NCBI GenBank assembly: GCA_030429565.1
Contig: JAUIFE010000019.1
Span: 93,952 to 157,951, forward strand
DNA from: Holophagae bacterium
GTDB lineage: Bacteria; Acidobacteriota; Holophagae; Acanthopleuribacterales; Acanthopleuribacteraceae
DNA length: 64,000 nt
Direction: 5' to 3'
This document shows, one piece after another, positions 17,878 to 26,816 of the stretch (position 1 is the first letter of the stretch; each line of letters opens with the position of its first letter). The notes under the pieces were generated by a model, which was not told where the DNA came from, did no database searches, and worked only from the letters and a program-made list of their open reading frames with translations. The position numbers and the translations under genes are program-made.

Positions 17878-18584
17878 TCGTGCGGTTCATTTAACCTAAG
17901 AAGCGCGATAACTCGCGGTGGTTTTAGCTAAATCACTGGGTTGCAACGGTCTGCGAAAAAATTCATCGCACCTTGTGGGTGCACTTCCGCTTTTTTAAAG
18001 CTATTTCACCTCAGGTCTTTAGACAGACCCTCGCGCGTTTATCGCGTCTGCTCGGTTTGAAAAGTTGTCGCGGCTGATCTTGTGACGGCCGTCGCTGAGA
18101 TGCTTTAGGCAGTATTTAAGTACTGTATGCGAAGTTTTAATGAAGGGTCGGTAACATTTCTGTGGATTTGGTGTAGGTTGTTGGTTTGGTTCAGTGATCA
18201 AATGCTGGAATTCTGAATTAGTGTTTGTTTTGAAAGGTTTAGAGATGATTTGAGCTGTTGAGATCGGCACCTTGTCGCCGGCGTCTTTGTTCTTTTTAAA
18301 GGAGGGTGATGCACCTTTCTTGGATGTGGAAATATCTTGTGTACGAAGGAAATATCGTGATAGCCTGCGACGTTTGAGCGAAACTTTGCCAGGCGGTTTG
18401 GAAAAACCAAAACGGGCCCTATTTCAAGCTCGGAAAGGGTGTACGGGTTGGTTTTCTTAATGCGGATTGGTAACCATTGGCGGCCCTATTACTTCAATCA
18501 CGGGGTCCGTGTCCTTTCCCAAAGTCGCCGTGCCTTGGCGCTCTACTACCATGGAAGTACCATGCTTCTAAAAGGAGTGACGCA
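17878..18584 (+). other. Long gap without a recognised gene
   Basis: These 707 bases hold no convincing gene on either strand; short open frames are low quality. A weak hairpin (AACCGC 17863-17868 with GCGGTT 17882-17887) at the MATE stop is not followed by a T-run. The middle is richer in A+T than its neighbours and could be eroded sequence. Confidence 0.5.
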
Positions 18585-19301
18585 ATGAGTCACTATGCAG
18601 GAATTGCCGGCTATTACGATCAGCTCATGCACGGCGGTTACTATGATCACGAGGCGCTGAGCCAGACCATTTTCGGCGTGGTTGGTTCAGGCAAAAATCT
18701 GTTGGAGTTGGGGGTCGGAACCGGCCTGATGGTGCAACAGATGTTGAAAGGGGATGCATCCGCGAAGCTAACCGGCATTGATTACAGTTCCGCCATGCTG
18801 GAAATTGCCCGTGACCGCTTACCCGAGCAGGTCCGCTTGGTTGAGTGTGATGTGGCGGAAATGGAACTCAACGACCAATTCGATGCGGCCTTTTCCACCG
18901 GTGGAACCTGGGTCATTATTCAGTCCGAAGAAGGGCTGTTGTTGGGTACCCATCTTTATCAGGCCGAAAATGATCGGCGCGGTTTGCAGAAGGTGGCGGA
19001 GCATTTGGTGCCTGGCGGCTTGTTGCTGCTGAGTGTGCACCCGCCCCATCAGGATCACAGTTTAAACCTGTCCGAGGGTTTGATTTATACCCAATCGCTG
19101 GGGGCGCCTTCCGATCAGGGTGAGCACTTTTTCCTGGAAAAGAAATACGCTTTTTCACGCGACCAACAAAGCTTGGCCGAAGACCGGGTCATCCTGGGTT
19201 TTTACAAAGAGAGCCTGTATCCGAAAATGATGGCGGCGGCCGGTTTTCGTCCGCTTGGTTTGACCAATGACGAGAAGTTTTTTGTCTTTAAGAAGGCGTG
19301 A
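18585..19301 (+). CDS. Class I SAM-dependent methyltransferase
   Basis: This 238-residue enzyme has the SAM-binding motif LLELGVGTGLMVQQM (about residues 42-56), then GIDYSSAMLEIAR (acidic residue for the ribose), then FDAAFSTGGTWVI and LVPGGLLLLSVHPP, a standard class I fold. ATG 18585 has AAAGGAG 6 bases before. The methyl acceptor cannot be told; small-molecule targets are common for this fold and length. It converges on hen1, 10 bases between stops. Confidence 0.85.
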   Translation: MSHYAGIAGYYDQLMHGGYYDHEALSQTIFGVVGSGKNLLELGVGTGLMVQQMLKGDASAKLTGIDYSSAMLEIARDRLPEQVRLVECDVAEMELNDQFDAAFSTGGTWVIIQSEEGLLLGTHLYQAENDRRGLQKVAEHLVPGGLLLLSVHPPHQDHSLNLSEGLIYTQSLGAPSDQGEHFFLEKKYAFSRDQQSLAEDRVILGFYKESLYPKMMAAAGFRPLGLTNDEKFFVFKKA

Positions 19302-19311
19302 TGCAGCGGCC

Positions 19312-20733
19312 TCAGGCGTCACGGCTTGGGGCCGACCCGCTTTTGCGGAATAAGGCACATTGGGTGGGTGGCCCGTATGCCTCGTGAACCGGTCCAATCG
19401 CGTGGTAGGCGACAGCATAGCCGTATTTGGCCGCCACCGCCTCGGCCCAGGCGTGAAACTCGGCGCGTGTCCATTCGAAACGGTGGTCGGCGTGGCGCAT
19501 GCGGTCGGCCGGCATCTCGGGGAACAGCGCGTTGTACTCGCGGTTGGGTGTGGTTACGATGATCACGGCCGCGCCCGTGCCCGCGAAGACGTTGTGGGCG
19601 GTGAGCCCGAGCCGGTCGGCGTCGATGTGTTCGATGACCTCGACCAAACAGGCGGCGTCAAACCCCTGCAAACGGCGGTCGTGGTAGGCCAAGCTGCCGT
19701 GCAGTAAGCTAATGCGTTCCCGTTCCCGTTCGCTTTTTTGCTCGAGTTTCAGGCGGCGTGCGGCAATTTCCAGAATGCGGTGGCTGACATCCATACCAAC
19801 GATGCGGGAAAATTCCGGCTGTTCCAACAGTTTTTTGAGCAACTTGCCTTCACCGCAGCCGAGATCGACTACCGAACGCACCTTTTCCGCCTGGAGCAGT
19901 TGCACCACCGTCTCCAGCCGCGTTTGGTTGAGGTTCATTGGTTTTTCGACCGATGCTTCGACTTGTTGGTCGTCCGGCAGATCTTCCGGCAGCGATTCCT
20001 CGCGGAAGAGTTGTTCAATGGCGGCGTTGGCCAGCGCACGTCGGTTGACCATATAACGCCGCGCAATCGTTTCACGATGCGGGTGGTCTTTCAACCAACC
20101 CTCGCCGTGGTTCATCAACTTTTCGATTTCGGCAGGGCCGATATAATAATGTTTCTCGCGGTCAAGGGCCGGGATCAAAACGTAGAGATGGCTCAGTGCT
20201 TGGGTGAGCGGTATCTGGTGGGTGAGCGTTACGCTGAATACCGAGGCGCCGCCCCATTCGGGAAAGGCCGTATCAAGCGGGTGTTCTTGAGCCTCGACCT
20301 GATAGCCCAGCGGTTCAAACAAGTCGCGCAGCACTTTTTCACCGCCGCGCACCGGCAACACCGGCAGATGGAACGCAAGCGGGATGGCTTGCTGCACCAA
20401 CTCGGGTCGTTTTTTGCAATTGCCGGCAAGGGCGGTGCCGAACACCTTGGAAATGGCGGTACTCAAAAACGACGAGGCGGCATAGGGCCGGTCGTTGACG
20501 TAATGGCCCAGCGTGCGCGAGGTGCCTGGTGGCGCCTTGAACGAGCGCACCAGCGCGATCGGATCGATTTCCAGCAACAGTGCCGCCGTGCAGCGCGTGT
20601 CGCTGCTCTCCGGGTAAAACACGAGCGCTTCGCCGTAGCTCAGTTCGAAGTTGTGCACGCGGTCTGGATTTTTGTGCAGCAGGTAACCCAAATCCTGCGC
20701 GGGCTGGTGGGTGGTGGAAATGGTCAGCAGCAT
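19312..20733 (-). CDS. hen1: RNA 3'-terminal ribose 2'-O-methyltransferase Hen1
   Basis: This 473-residue bacterial Hen1 marks repaired RNA at the break by 2'-O-methylation before ligation. The N-terminal bacterial Hen1 domain (about 1-245) begins MLLTISTTHQPAQDLGYLLH. The C-terminal methyltransferase has SVVDLGCGEGKLLKKLL, and the metal-binding set E365, E368, H369 (EVIEH) and H417 (HADHRFEW), as in Clostridium thermocellum Hen1. It sits 30 bases after pnkp on the same strand, the known RNA-repair pairing. Confidence 0.96.
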   Translation of the reverse strand: MLLTISTTHQPAQDLGYLLHKNPDRVHNFELSYGEALVFYPESSDTRCTAALLLEIDPIALVRSFKAPPGTSRTLGHYVNDRPYAASSFLSTAISKVFGTALAGNCKKRPELVQQAIPLAFHLPVLPVRGGEKVLRDLFEPLGYQVEAQEHPLDTAFPEWGGASVFSVTLTHQIPLTQALSHLYVLIPALDREKHYYIGPAEIEKLMNHGEGWLKDHPHRETIARRYMVNRRALANAAIEQLFREESLPEDLPDDQQVEASVEKPMNLNQTRLETVVQLLQAEKVRSVVDLGCGEGKLLKKLLEQPEFSRIVGMDVSHRILEIAARRLKLEQKSERERERISLLHGSLAYHDRRLQGFDAACLVEVIEHIDADRLGLTAHNVFAGTGAAVIIVTTPNREYNALFPEMPADRMRHADHRFEWTRAEFHAWAEAVAAKYGYAVAYHAIGPVHEAYGPPTQCALFRKSGSAPSRDA

Positions 20734-20763
20734 GACAGCCTCTCGTTTGACGGTGTGAGTCGG

Positions 20764-23322
20764 TTACAGACGGGGGTCGATGGGTTCGGTTTCCAGCGCA
20801 GCGACGGCGATGACACATTCGTGAACGCGCGAAATGGTGTCGCCCTCGGCCCAGCGCGCCAAACCTTCCATGCCGAGCGCCCATTCGCGCACGGCATTGC
20901 GGTGTTTGAGTGTCAGGCCGCGTTGGCGCAAGCGTTCCAATTGCTCGGGTTCGGTATAGTCGGGGCCGTAGATGATGCGCAGGTAATCGCGTCCGCGACA
21001 TTTGATCGCGGGCAAAACCAGGCGGTTTTCTTCGCAGACCGCCATGAAGGGGATCGGTTTGACGACCATGCCCTCGCCGCCGGCTTCGGTCATGTCTCGC
21101 CACCACTCGGTGACGGCGGCTTCGGCGTCGCGGTCGGCCAACTGCAGGCGGCGGTACCGCGTTTTCTGCAGTAGCTCGGGATCGGCGTCGGCCAGACGGT
21201 CGGCCATCGCCATGTGCCACAAGTGATCCTTGTCGAAATGGGCCTGGCCCTCGCTTGCCAGAATATGAAACGGCGCGACGCGCAGCCCTTGCAAGCCGTC
21301 GGTGGCCCAACAGTAAGTGCCGTAAGCACGGCGGTACTTGTCCAGGTTCTCGGCGCGCTTTTGCCAAGCGGTGAGTTTGTCGTCGAGCGCCAGACCGCGG
21401 TCCGTGGCTTGGCGCAGCGCGCTGATCGTGGCGGGAATCGCCGCGCCGGCGGCCGCCCCGACACGGGCGTATTGGTTTTGCAGTAAGTCCAAACCCTTGG
21501 CCGACCAGGGCATGATTTCGCAATCCAATGTCAAACGATCCGTGGCCAGTTCACGCCACAAACCGGCTTTTTCGACGGCCGCCGCTAATCGCGTTAAAAA
21601 CGCCTGTTCCAAGGCCGCCTCGGCAAAAAAGCGGCGACCGGAGCGGGTGTAAACCGTGCCCAAAACGTCTTCTTCCAGGTTAAAGGCGTGACGCGCGGCG
21701 GTGACGTCGCGACAGACCTGAACGACGGCGCGCGAGCCCATGTGTTTTTCCTGGCAAATGACTTCCTCGATGTCTTTTTTGCGGTAATAGGCAAAGGCTT
21801 CTTCGGGGTGTTCCAGGTAGCCGTCGCGCTTACTGGTTTCAGGTGGCGCCATGGTGGCGGGTATGTAAGTCAGCAGGCGCGGATCGATGGCAAACCGGCT
21901 GATGACCTCGACCGCCGCCATGCTGTATCCCTCGCGAATGGTGATCTGGCGATTGAAACGCGTGTTGATGATGCGTTTGCCGCGCACATCGTCCAAATAG
22001 AAGGTATTTGCCCCCTGGCCGTTGGGCGCCTGATCTTCGGTATTGAGTGGCTTAACCGGTTCGTAGTGAAGCGCGTGCGCTGGTTCTTCGACCAGCTCGC
22101 GTTCCGGCCAGCGCAGCGCGGTTAGCTTGCCGCCGAAAACACAGCCGGTATCCAAACAGATGGTGCGGTTGACCCAGGTCGCCGTGGGCACCGGCGTGTG
22201 GCCGTAAACGACTGTCGCCTTACCGCGATATTCGGCGGCCCAATCGTAGCGAACCGGTAAGCCGTAGTTGTCGGTTTCCCCCGAGGTCTCGCCGTAAAGG
22301 GCAAACGAACGCACGGCGGCCGAGGCGCGACCCGCCATCGATTCCTTCATGCCCGCGTGGGCGACAATCAACCGGCCGTCCTCCAAGATGAGGTGGCTGA
22401 CCAGGCTGTTGATAAAGGTGCGGACGCGGGCGCGAAACGCTTCCGATTCGCCTTCCAACTGGTTGACGGTGGTTTCCAAGCCATAAGTAAGTTTGACACG
22501 GCGACCGGCCAACCAGCGTTCCAGCTTGTTTTCGTGGTTGCCAGGCACGCACAGGGCGACGCCGGCGTCGACCATGTCCATTGCCAAACGCAAGACGCGG
22601 TTGCTGGCCGGACCCCGGTCGACCAGGTCACCCAAGAAAATGACACGGCGTTTTTCGGGATGGCTGACGGTAAAACGCGCCGCGTCACCGCTGCCGGTTT
22701 CCGTGATCTGGTAACCCAATTTGGCCAGCAAGGCCAGGGTCTCGTCAAAGCAACCGTGAATGTCGCCAATGATGTCGAACGGACCGCGTTCATGGCGTCG
22801 ATCCGGCCACATCGGCTGGACTTCGAGGGTAGCGGCATTGACGGCCTCTTCGCCTTCGAGGCGGAACACATGGTGGAAGCCTTCTTTTTTCAGGTGTTTG
22901 ATGGAACGACGCATGTCGCGGTGCTGGCCGCGTACCACGTGCGGCCCGAAGTTGCGGTCCGGTCGTTGGTCATTGCGCGCCAGGCAGAGAGCTTCGGGCA
23001 TGTCGAGCACGACGGCGACCACGCGGGCGTGGTAACTTTTGGCCAGTTTTACCAGCGAGGCGCGCGCGTCTTGTTTGACGCTGGTGGCGTCAATCACCGC
23101 GCGTTTACCGCGTTTCAAACGCAAACCGGCCCAGTAGTGCACCAAGTCAAAGGCGTCTTTCGAGGCGGTTAAACTGTTCTCATCATCGCAAACCATGCCG
23201 CGACAGCGGTCGGAAGAGATGATTTCCGTGGGTAAAAAGTGCTTGGCGGCAAAGGTTGACTTGCCGCTGCCGGAAGGGCCGATCAACACGATCAGCGATA
23301 ATTCGGGGATCGAAAGCTTCAT
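20764..23322 (-). CDS. pnkp: Polynucleotide kinase-phosphatase-ligase Pnkp
   Basis: This 852-residue three-domain RNA end-healing and sealing enzyme has a kinase P-loop GPSGSGKS at 15-22, a metallophosphatase with GDIHG at 186-190 then GDLVDRG and GNHE, and an adenylyltransferase with nucleotidyl-Lys K526 in EKHMGSR. The ligase half needs Hen1 to complete ligation, and hen1 follows directly. Length matches characterised bacterial Pnkp (about 850-870). The Shine-Dalgarno is weak. The pair repairs RNAs cut by ribotoxins. Confidence 0.97.
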   Translation of the reverse strand: MKLSIPELSLIVLIGPSGSGKSTFAAKHFLPTEIISSDRCRGMVCDDENSLTASKDAFDLVHYWAGLRLKRGKRAVIDATSVKQDARASLVKLAKSYHARVVAVVLDMPEALCLARNDQRPDRNFGPHVVRGQHRDMRRSIKHLKKEGFHHVFRLEGEEAVNAATLEVQPMWPDRRHERGPFDIIGDIHGCFDETLALLAKLGYQITETGSGDAARFTVSHPEKRRVIFLGDLVDRGPASNRVLRLAMDMVDAGVALCVPGNHENKLERWLAGRRVKLTYGLETTVNQLEGESEAFRARVRTFINSLVSHLILEDGRLIVAHAGMKESMAGRASAAVRSFALYGETSGETDNYGLPVRYDWAAEYRGKATVVYGHTPVPTATWVNRTICLDTGCVFGGKLTALRWPERELVEEPAHALHYEPVKPLNTEDQAPNGQGANTFYLDDVRGKRIINTRFNRQITIREGYSMAAVEVISRFAIDPRLLTYIPATMAPPETSKRDGYLEHPEEAFAYYRKKDIEEVICQEKHMGSRAVVQVCRDVTAARHAFNLEEDVLGTVYTRSGRRFFAEAALEQAFLTRLAAAVEKAGLWRELATDRLTLDCEIMPWSAKGLDLLQNQYARVGAAAGAAIPATISALRQATDRGLALDDKLTAWQKRAENLDKYRRAYGTYCWATDGLQGLRVAPFHILASEGQAHFDKDHLWHMAMADRLADADPELLQKTRYRRLQLADRDAEAAVTEWWRDMTEAGGEGMVVKPIPFMAVCEENRLVLPAIKCRGRDYLRIIYGPDYTEPEQLERLRQRGLTLKHRNAVREWALGMEGLARWAEGDTISRVHECVIAVAALETEPIDPRL

Positions 23323-23416
23323 AGTTCACTCACTTGGCGGGTGGCTGGGGTGTTCGTCGGTCACCGCGTTCCATGGGTTATTCGGTTACGCGCTATCCAA
23401 AGGTAAATCCGCTTAC

Positions 23417-23449
23417 AAAAAAAGGGCCCAACTGACGATGGGCCCTTTT
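23417..23449 (-). terminator. Rho-independent terminator of the radical SAM gene
   Basis: Read on the minus strand, an 11-bp perfect stem (AAAAGGGCCCA with TGGGCCCTTTT) runs into seven T residues. It lies 29 bases after the radical SAM stop and 95 bases before the pnkp start, separating the two units. Confidence 0.9.
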
Positions 23450-23477
23450 CGGGTTATTCGAAACGCGATTATCGGAT

Positions 23478-24668
23478 TTAGCCGAGCGCACCCATGCCGA
23501 AAAAGACCTGTTTCTTGAGGAATCGGTAAACCCAATAATCTTCGGGGATCTCTTCATCGGGCAAGTGGTGCGAGTGGCGCGGCTCAATCGATTCAATTTC
23601 GCTGAGTGCATCGCGCGTGCTGTAGTCGGTGGCGCCGTGCTCGCGAATGAAGCCGGCCAGCTCCTGCGGATGTTCCAAAATAACGCAGCCCTTGGTGCGG
23701 TCTTTGACAAAATTTTGGAAACCGCGCAAATAGGCGCTTTCATTGATGGTTGAGAACAAATCGTCGCGGTTGTCCTGCACGCGGTCGGTGGCAAACGACA
23801 AAGGGGGACAGGGCTCAATGCTGCCCTCGGGACCGATGTGAAAACCCAGGCCCGTCGCCGCCGGGCAAAAAGCCTCGCCTTCAGCGGTCCAGTAGGTGTC
23901 GATGAGCAGAATCGGGTGTTTGCGGCGCAAACGCAGTAACCGGCGGCGCATGTCGACAATTTGCGATTTCTGCATGCAGTATTCCGGGTGAGACTCTTCG
24001 CCGACCGGGCGGTAAATGTAGTACCACAGGTACATGGCGCCTTTATCGATGAACATCTTGACGTAATCGTCCGACATCACCTCTTCCATGTTTTTGCCGG
24101 TGGCCGTGGTGGCAATTCCAAAGAATAATTTGTACTTTCTGAGGCGGTCGAGGCCTTCCATGATTTTGGTGAAGGTGCCCTCGCCGCGGCGCATATCGTT
24201 TTGGGTTTCCATGCCGTCGATGCTGATTAAGGGCGTGACATTGCCCAATTTGGCCAGTTTCTGAACCACTTCTTCGCTAAAAAACATGCCGTTGGTGATG
24301 ACTTGGAAGTAGCAGTCGGAATGGCGCTCGAAAATCGACAACAAATTCTTGTGCAAGAAGGGTTCGCCGCCAAGCAGCGTGTAATAGTAAGCGTTTTGTT
24401 TTTTTCCGTTTTCGATAATGGCGTCGATGTCTTCGGTGGGCATGTGACGCGCCTTGCCGACCTTTTCGACCCAACAGCCTTGGCAGCGCAGGTTACAGGT
24501 ATTGGTGAGGGCCACAAACATGAAAGGTGGATAGAGCACGTCGTTTTTGAGCCGTTTCTTGTACGAGTGAATGGCTTTCATGCCTTTGAAGCCGTAGAGA
24601 TAAGCTGCTTTGTAGGCGACCTTGGGCGCAAGTTCGGTGGCCATTCGGTAAGTGAAACGGGCGAGCAT
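23478..24668 (-). CDS. Radical SAM protein with cysteine-containing C-terminus
   Basis: This 396-residue radical SAM enzyme has the cluster motif CNLRCQGC (C58, C62, C65), the SAM-binding GGEP in LLGGEPFL and DGMETQNDMRR. C-terminal cysteines in GEAFCPAATG and IEPCPPLSF resemble a SPASM/twitch auxiliary cluster. The N-terminal 45 residues are basic and partly hydrophobic and may touch the membrane. A strong AAGGAG lies 7 bases before ATG 24668. Substrate unknown. It is next to a cysteine desulfurase and the terpenoid cluster. Confidence 0.88.
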   Translation of the reverse strand: MLARFTYRMATELAPKVAYKAAYLYGFKGMKAIHSYKKRLKNDVLYPPFMFVALTNTCNLRCQGCWVEKVGKARHMPTEDIDAIIENGKKQNAYYYTLLGGEPFLHKNLLSIFERHSDCYFQVITNGMFFSEEVVQKLAKLGNVTPLISIDGMETQNDMRRGEGTFTKIMEGLDRLRKYKLFFGIATTATGKNMEEVMSDDYVKMFIDKGAMYLWYYIYRPVGEESHPEYCMQKSQIVDMRRRLLRLRRKHPILLIDTYWTAEGEAFCPAATGLGFHIGPEGSIEPCPPLSFATDRVQDNRDDLFSTINESAYLRGFQNFVKDRTKGCVILEHPQELAGFIREHGATDYSTRDALSEIESIEPRHSHHLPDEEIPEDYWVYRFLKKQVFFGMGALG

Positions 24669-24869
24669 GAATGCATCTCCTTGGATAAGTGGCTTATTTT
24701 AACCCGAACCGGGGGCCGCGTTTGGGTCTTCGTGCCGAGGTCGGCTAGGGCGGGTGCGGCGCGGGACCTGTCTGCATAGCTTACGTACCAAACGCGGCTG
24801 AGTTTTGCTTGCGTTGATCGCGAGTGCGGCGAGCGGTTGTTTTCGTCCAGGATGAACGGCCGGCGTCGA

Positions 24870-26066
24870 TTACAGCGAGCACTCGGCTTCAGCCACGCTG
24901 CGTGGGTTTTCCAGGCACCAGGCGACGGCTTGTTTGAGCATGGCCGCCGCCAGTTCAATGTCGTCGCGGGTCGTGAAACGGCCCCATGAAATGCGCACGG
25001 CTTGACGCGCCTGCGCCGGCGTTTGGCCCATTGCCAAAAGTACGCGCGACGGACCCGGCGTTTGGCTGCTGCAGGCCGCGCCTTGGGAAACGGCCAAACG
25101 CGGTAAACGGCCCAAGAGCCGGTCGGCCTCGATGCCGGGAAACCGCAGGTTGAGATTGTGGGCGAGGCGTGGTTTTAAGGCGCCGTTTATGCAGTAGCCG
25201 CCGTGCACATCGGTCAACTGTTCGCGCAGAAAGGTGCCGAGCTCGGCGGCGTGGCGTTGATCCTGGGCGCGTTCGGTAAGGCACAATTGCAAGGCGGTTG
25301 CGGTGCCGATGATGCCCGGGACGTTGAGCGTCCCCGAGCGAAAACCGCGCTGGTGACCGCCGCCGTGCATTTGCGCCGTCAGGCGGACGCGCGGGTTTTT
25401 GCGGCGCACCCACAAACCGCCTGATCCGCGTGGTCCGTAAAATTTGTGGGCGGTGAAGGTCAGCAAATCGATACCGGCCGCCTCCACGTCGAGCGCGATT
25501 TTGCCCGCCGTTTGCGCTGCATCACAGTGGAAAAACGCACCGTGCTGTTTGGCGAGCGCGCCGATGGCGTGAATGTCGTGCAATACGCCGATTTCGTTGT
25601 TGGCCGCCATCAACGAGACCGCCAGGGTGTCCGCTCGAAAGGCTTCGGCCAGCGCCGTCATGTCCAGGTGGCCGCGCTCATCGTGGGGCACATAGCTGAT
25701 TTCGTAGCCGCGTGTTGCCAAATGAGCCAGGACATCCATGACGGCACTGTGTTCGGCCCGGCTTGAGATGATGTGGCGTTTGCCGTCGCCGTGGTGGTCG
25801 GCCAGCCCTTTGAGCGCCAAATTATTGGCTTCAGTGGCGCCACTGGTGAAGATGAGGCCGAGTGGATCGGCGTTAAATACCGCGGCGACCGCGTCCCGTG
25901 CCGCCGTAACCGCGCTGTTGACCCAACGGCTCGGTCCGTGGCCACCCGCCGGGTTGGCGAAATGGATACGCATGTAGGGCAGCATGGCCTCAATGACGCG
26001 TTCGTCCATGGGGGTTGTGGCCTGGTAGTCGAGGTAGATTGAACTGGAGTAATCGATATCGTTCAT
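24870..26066 (-). CDS. Cysteine desulfurase, NifS/IscS family
   Basis: This 398-residue PLP enzyme takes sulfur from cysteine for iron-sulfur, thiolation or lipoyl chemistry. N-terminal IYLDYQATTPMDERV, SGATEANNLALKG, PLP Lys K208 in TAHKFYGPRGSG, and catalytic loop VSQGAACSSQTPG with C332 are all present, so it looks active. It stands divergently from the GcvH-like gene, not beside iscU or iscR, so it may serve local biosynthesis rather than general iron-sulfur assembly. Confidence 0.93.
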   Translation of the reverse strand: MNDIDYSSSIYLDYQATTPMDERVIEAMLPYMRIHFANPAGGHGPSRWVNSAVTAARDAVAAVFNADPLGLIFTSGATEANNLALKGLADHHGDGKRHIISSRAEHSAVMDVLAHLATRGYEISYVPHDERGHLDMTALAEAFRADTLAVSLMAANNEIGVLHDIHAIGALAKQHGAFFHCDAAQTAGKIALDVEAAGIDLLTFTAHKFYGPRGSGGLWVRRKNPRVRLTAQMHGGGHQRGFRSGTLNVPGIIGTATALQLCLTERAQDQRHAAELGTFLREQLTDVHGGYCINGALKPRLAHNLNLRFPGIEADRLLGRLPRLAVSQGAACSSQTPGPSRVLLAMGQTPAQARQAVRISWGRFTTRDDIELAAAMLKQAVAWCLENPRSVAEAECSL

Positions 26067-26169
26067 GGTGAGGTCCCTGTTGGTGACACATGCTGAGTTT
26101 CACGAAAGTGTGCCAACCCATGCTACCATTTGCTGTGGTTGCCTCACTACAACTGACGTGTGCGATACC

Positions 26170-26206
26170 CGCGAATTTCGCGCGACCGCGAGACCCTCGG
26201 TCTCGC
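26170..26206. promoter_or_regulatory. Two palindromes in the divergent promoter region
   Basis: CGCGAATTTCGCG (26170-26182) is a 13-bp palindrome. Five bases later GCGAGACC/GGTCTCGC form a perfect 8-bp stem with loop CTC (26188-26206). No T-run follows on either side, so an operator or mRNA-leader hairpin is likelier than a terminator. The region separates the cysteine desulfurase from the GcvH-like gene (26067-26351). Confidence 0.5.
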
Positions 26207-26351
26207 CCAATGCGATCCTTTGTGAAACCTAAATACGCGTTACCAACGTACAAGCAGCTATCAACTTTTTACCGCGGCCTAACGCAACGTCACAACGCGC
26301 GGCCGCCGGTGCCGAACACCACCCTTGATTACTTCTAGGAATTATCAAAGC

Positions 26352-26816
26352 ATGATTGGATCCAACGAGACGATCGCGTATAAGCGGTCCCGTTTTTCGA
26401 CCCGTCTTCCCCGTTTTTATCGCTTCACCCAGGCGCACTTTTGGATTGCCGGCGAAGACGACGGTATTCTGCGGGTCGGTCTTACCAAGTTTGCCACCCG
26501 CATGTTGGGTGATTTGGTCGAGACCGGACTTGAAGTGCCGGTTGGCAAAACCATTCGCATTGGCGATGTGATTGGCTTCATTGAGTGTCTGAAAGCCGCG
26601 TCCGACCTCTACGCCGTTGTAGAGGGCGAAGTCACGGCCTTTAACGAGGCGCTCAACGAATCGCCGGAATGGTTGGTTAAGGACGGCTACGGCAAAGGTT
26701 GGTTGTACGAAGTTCGCGGGGTGGGTGAGCCCAAGGCCTTGGACGCCGAGGGATACGCCGCGTTTTTGGATGAAACAATTGATCGCATGATGGGAGAAGG
26801 TTATGGAGAGCCCTAA
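26352..26816 (+). CDS. GcvH-like lipoyl-carrier protein
   Basis: This 154-residue protein has the lipoyl/GcvH hammerhead domain (about 25-130). The lipoyl-lysine site GFIECLKAASDLYA has K81, and EVTAFNEALNESPEWLVKDGYGKGWL matches the GcvH C-terminal half. ATG 26352 is preferred to TTG 26325. No glycine cleavage genes (gcvT, gcvP) are near; instead a CobW-type GTPase starts 14 bases before its stop. It resembles lipoate-binding proteins recruited for other work, such as the sHdr-linked LbpA, but that role is inference. Confidence 0.85.
   Translation: MIGSNETIAYKRSRFSTRLPRFYRFTQAHFWIAGEDDGILRVGLTKFATRMLGDLVETGLEVPVGKTIRIGDVIGFIECLKAASDLYAVVEGEVTAFNEALNESPEWLVKDGYGKGWLYEVRGVGEPKALDAEGYAAFLDETIDRMMGEGYGEP

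Noticed and set aside
19738..21174. 478-residue open frame on the plus strand
   Set aside because: It is antisense to hen1 and pnkp, whose catalytic motifs are intact; its peptide has shadow-type composition and no motif.
20339..21523. 394-residue open frame on the minus strand
   Set aside because: It overlaps the end of pnkp and start of hen1 in another frame, is very Arg-rich, and has no start signal.
26352..26816. Assignment as the glycine cleavage H protein
   Set aside because: The fold fits, but no other glycine cleavage gene is near and the gene is coupled to a CobW-type GTPase, so the specific role was not asserted.
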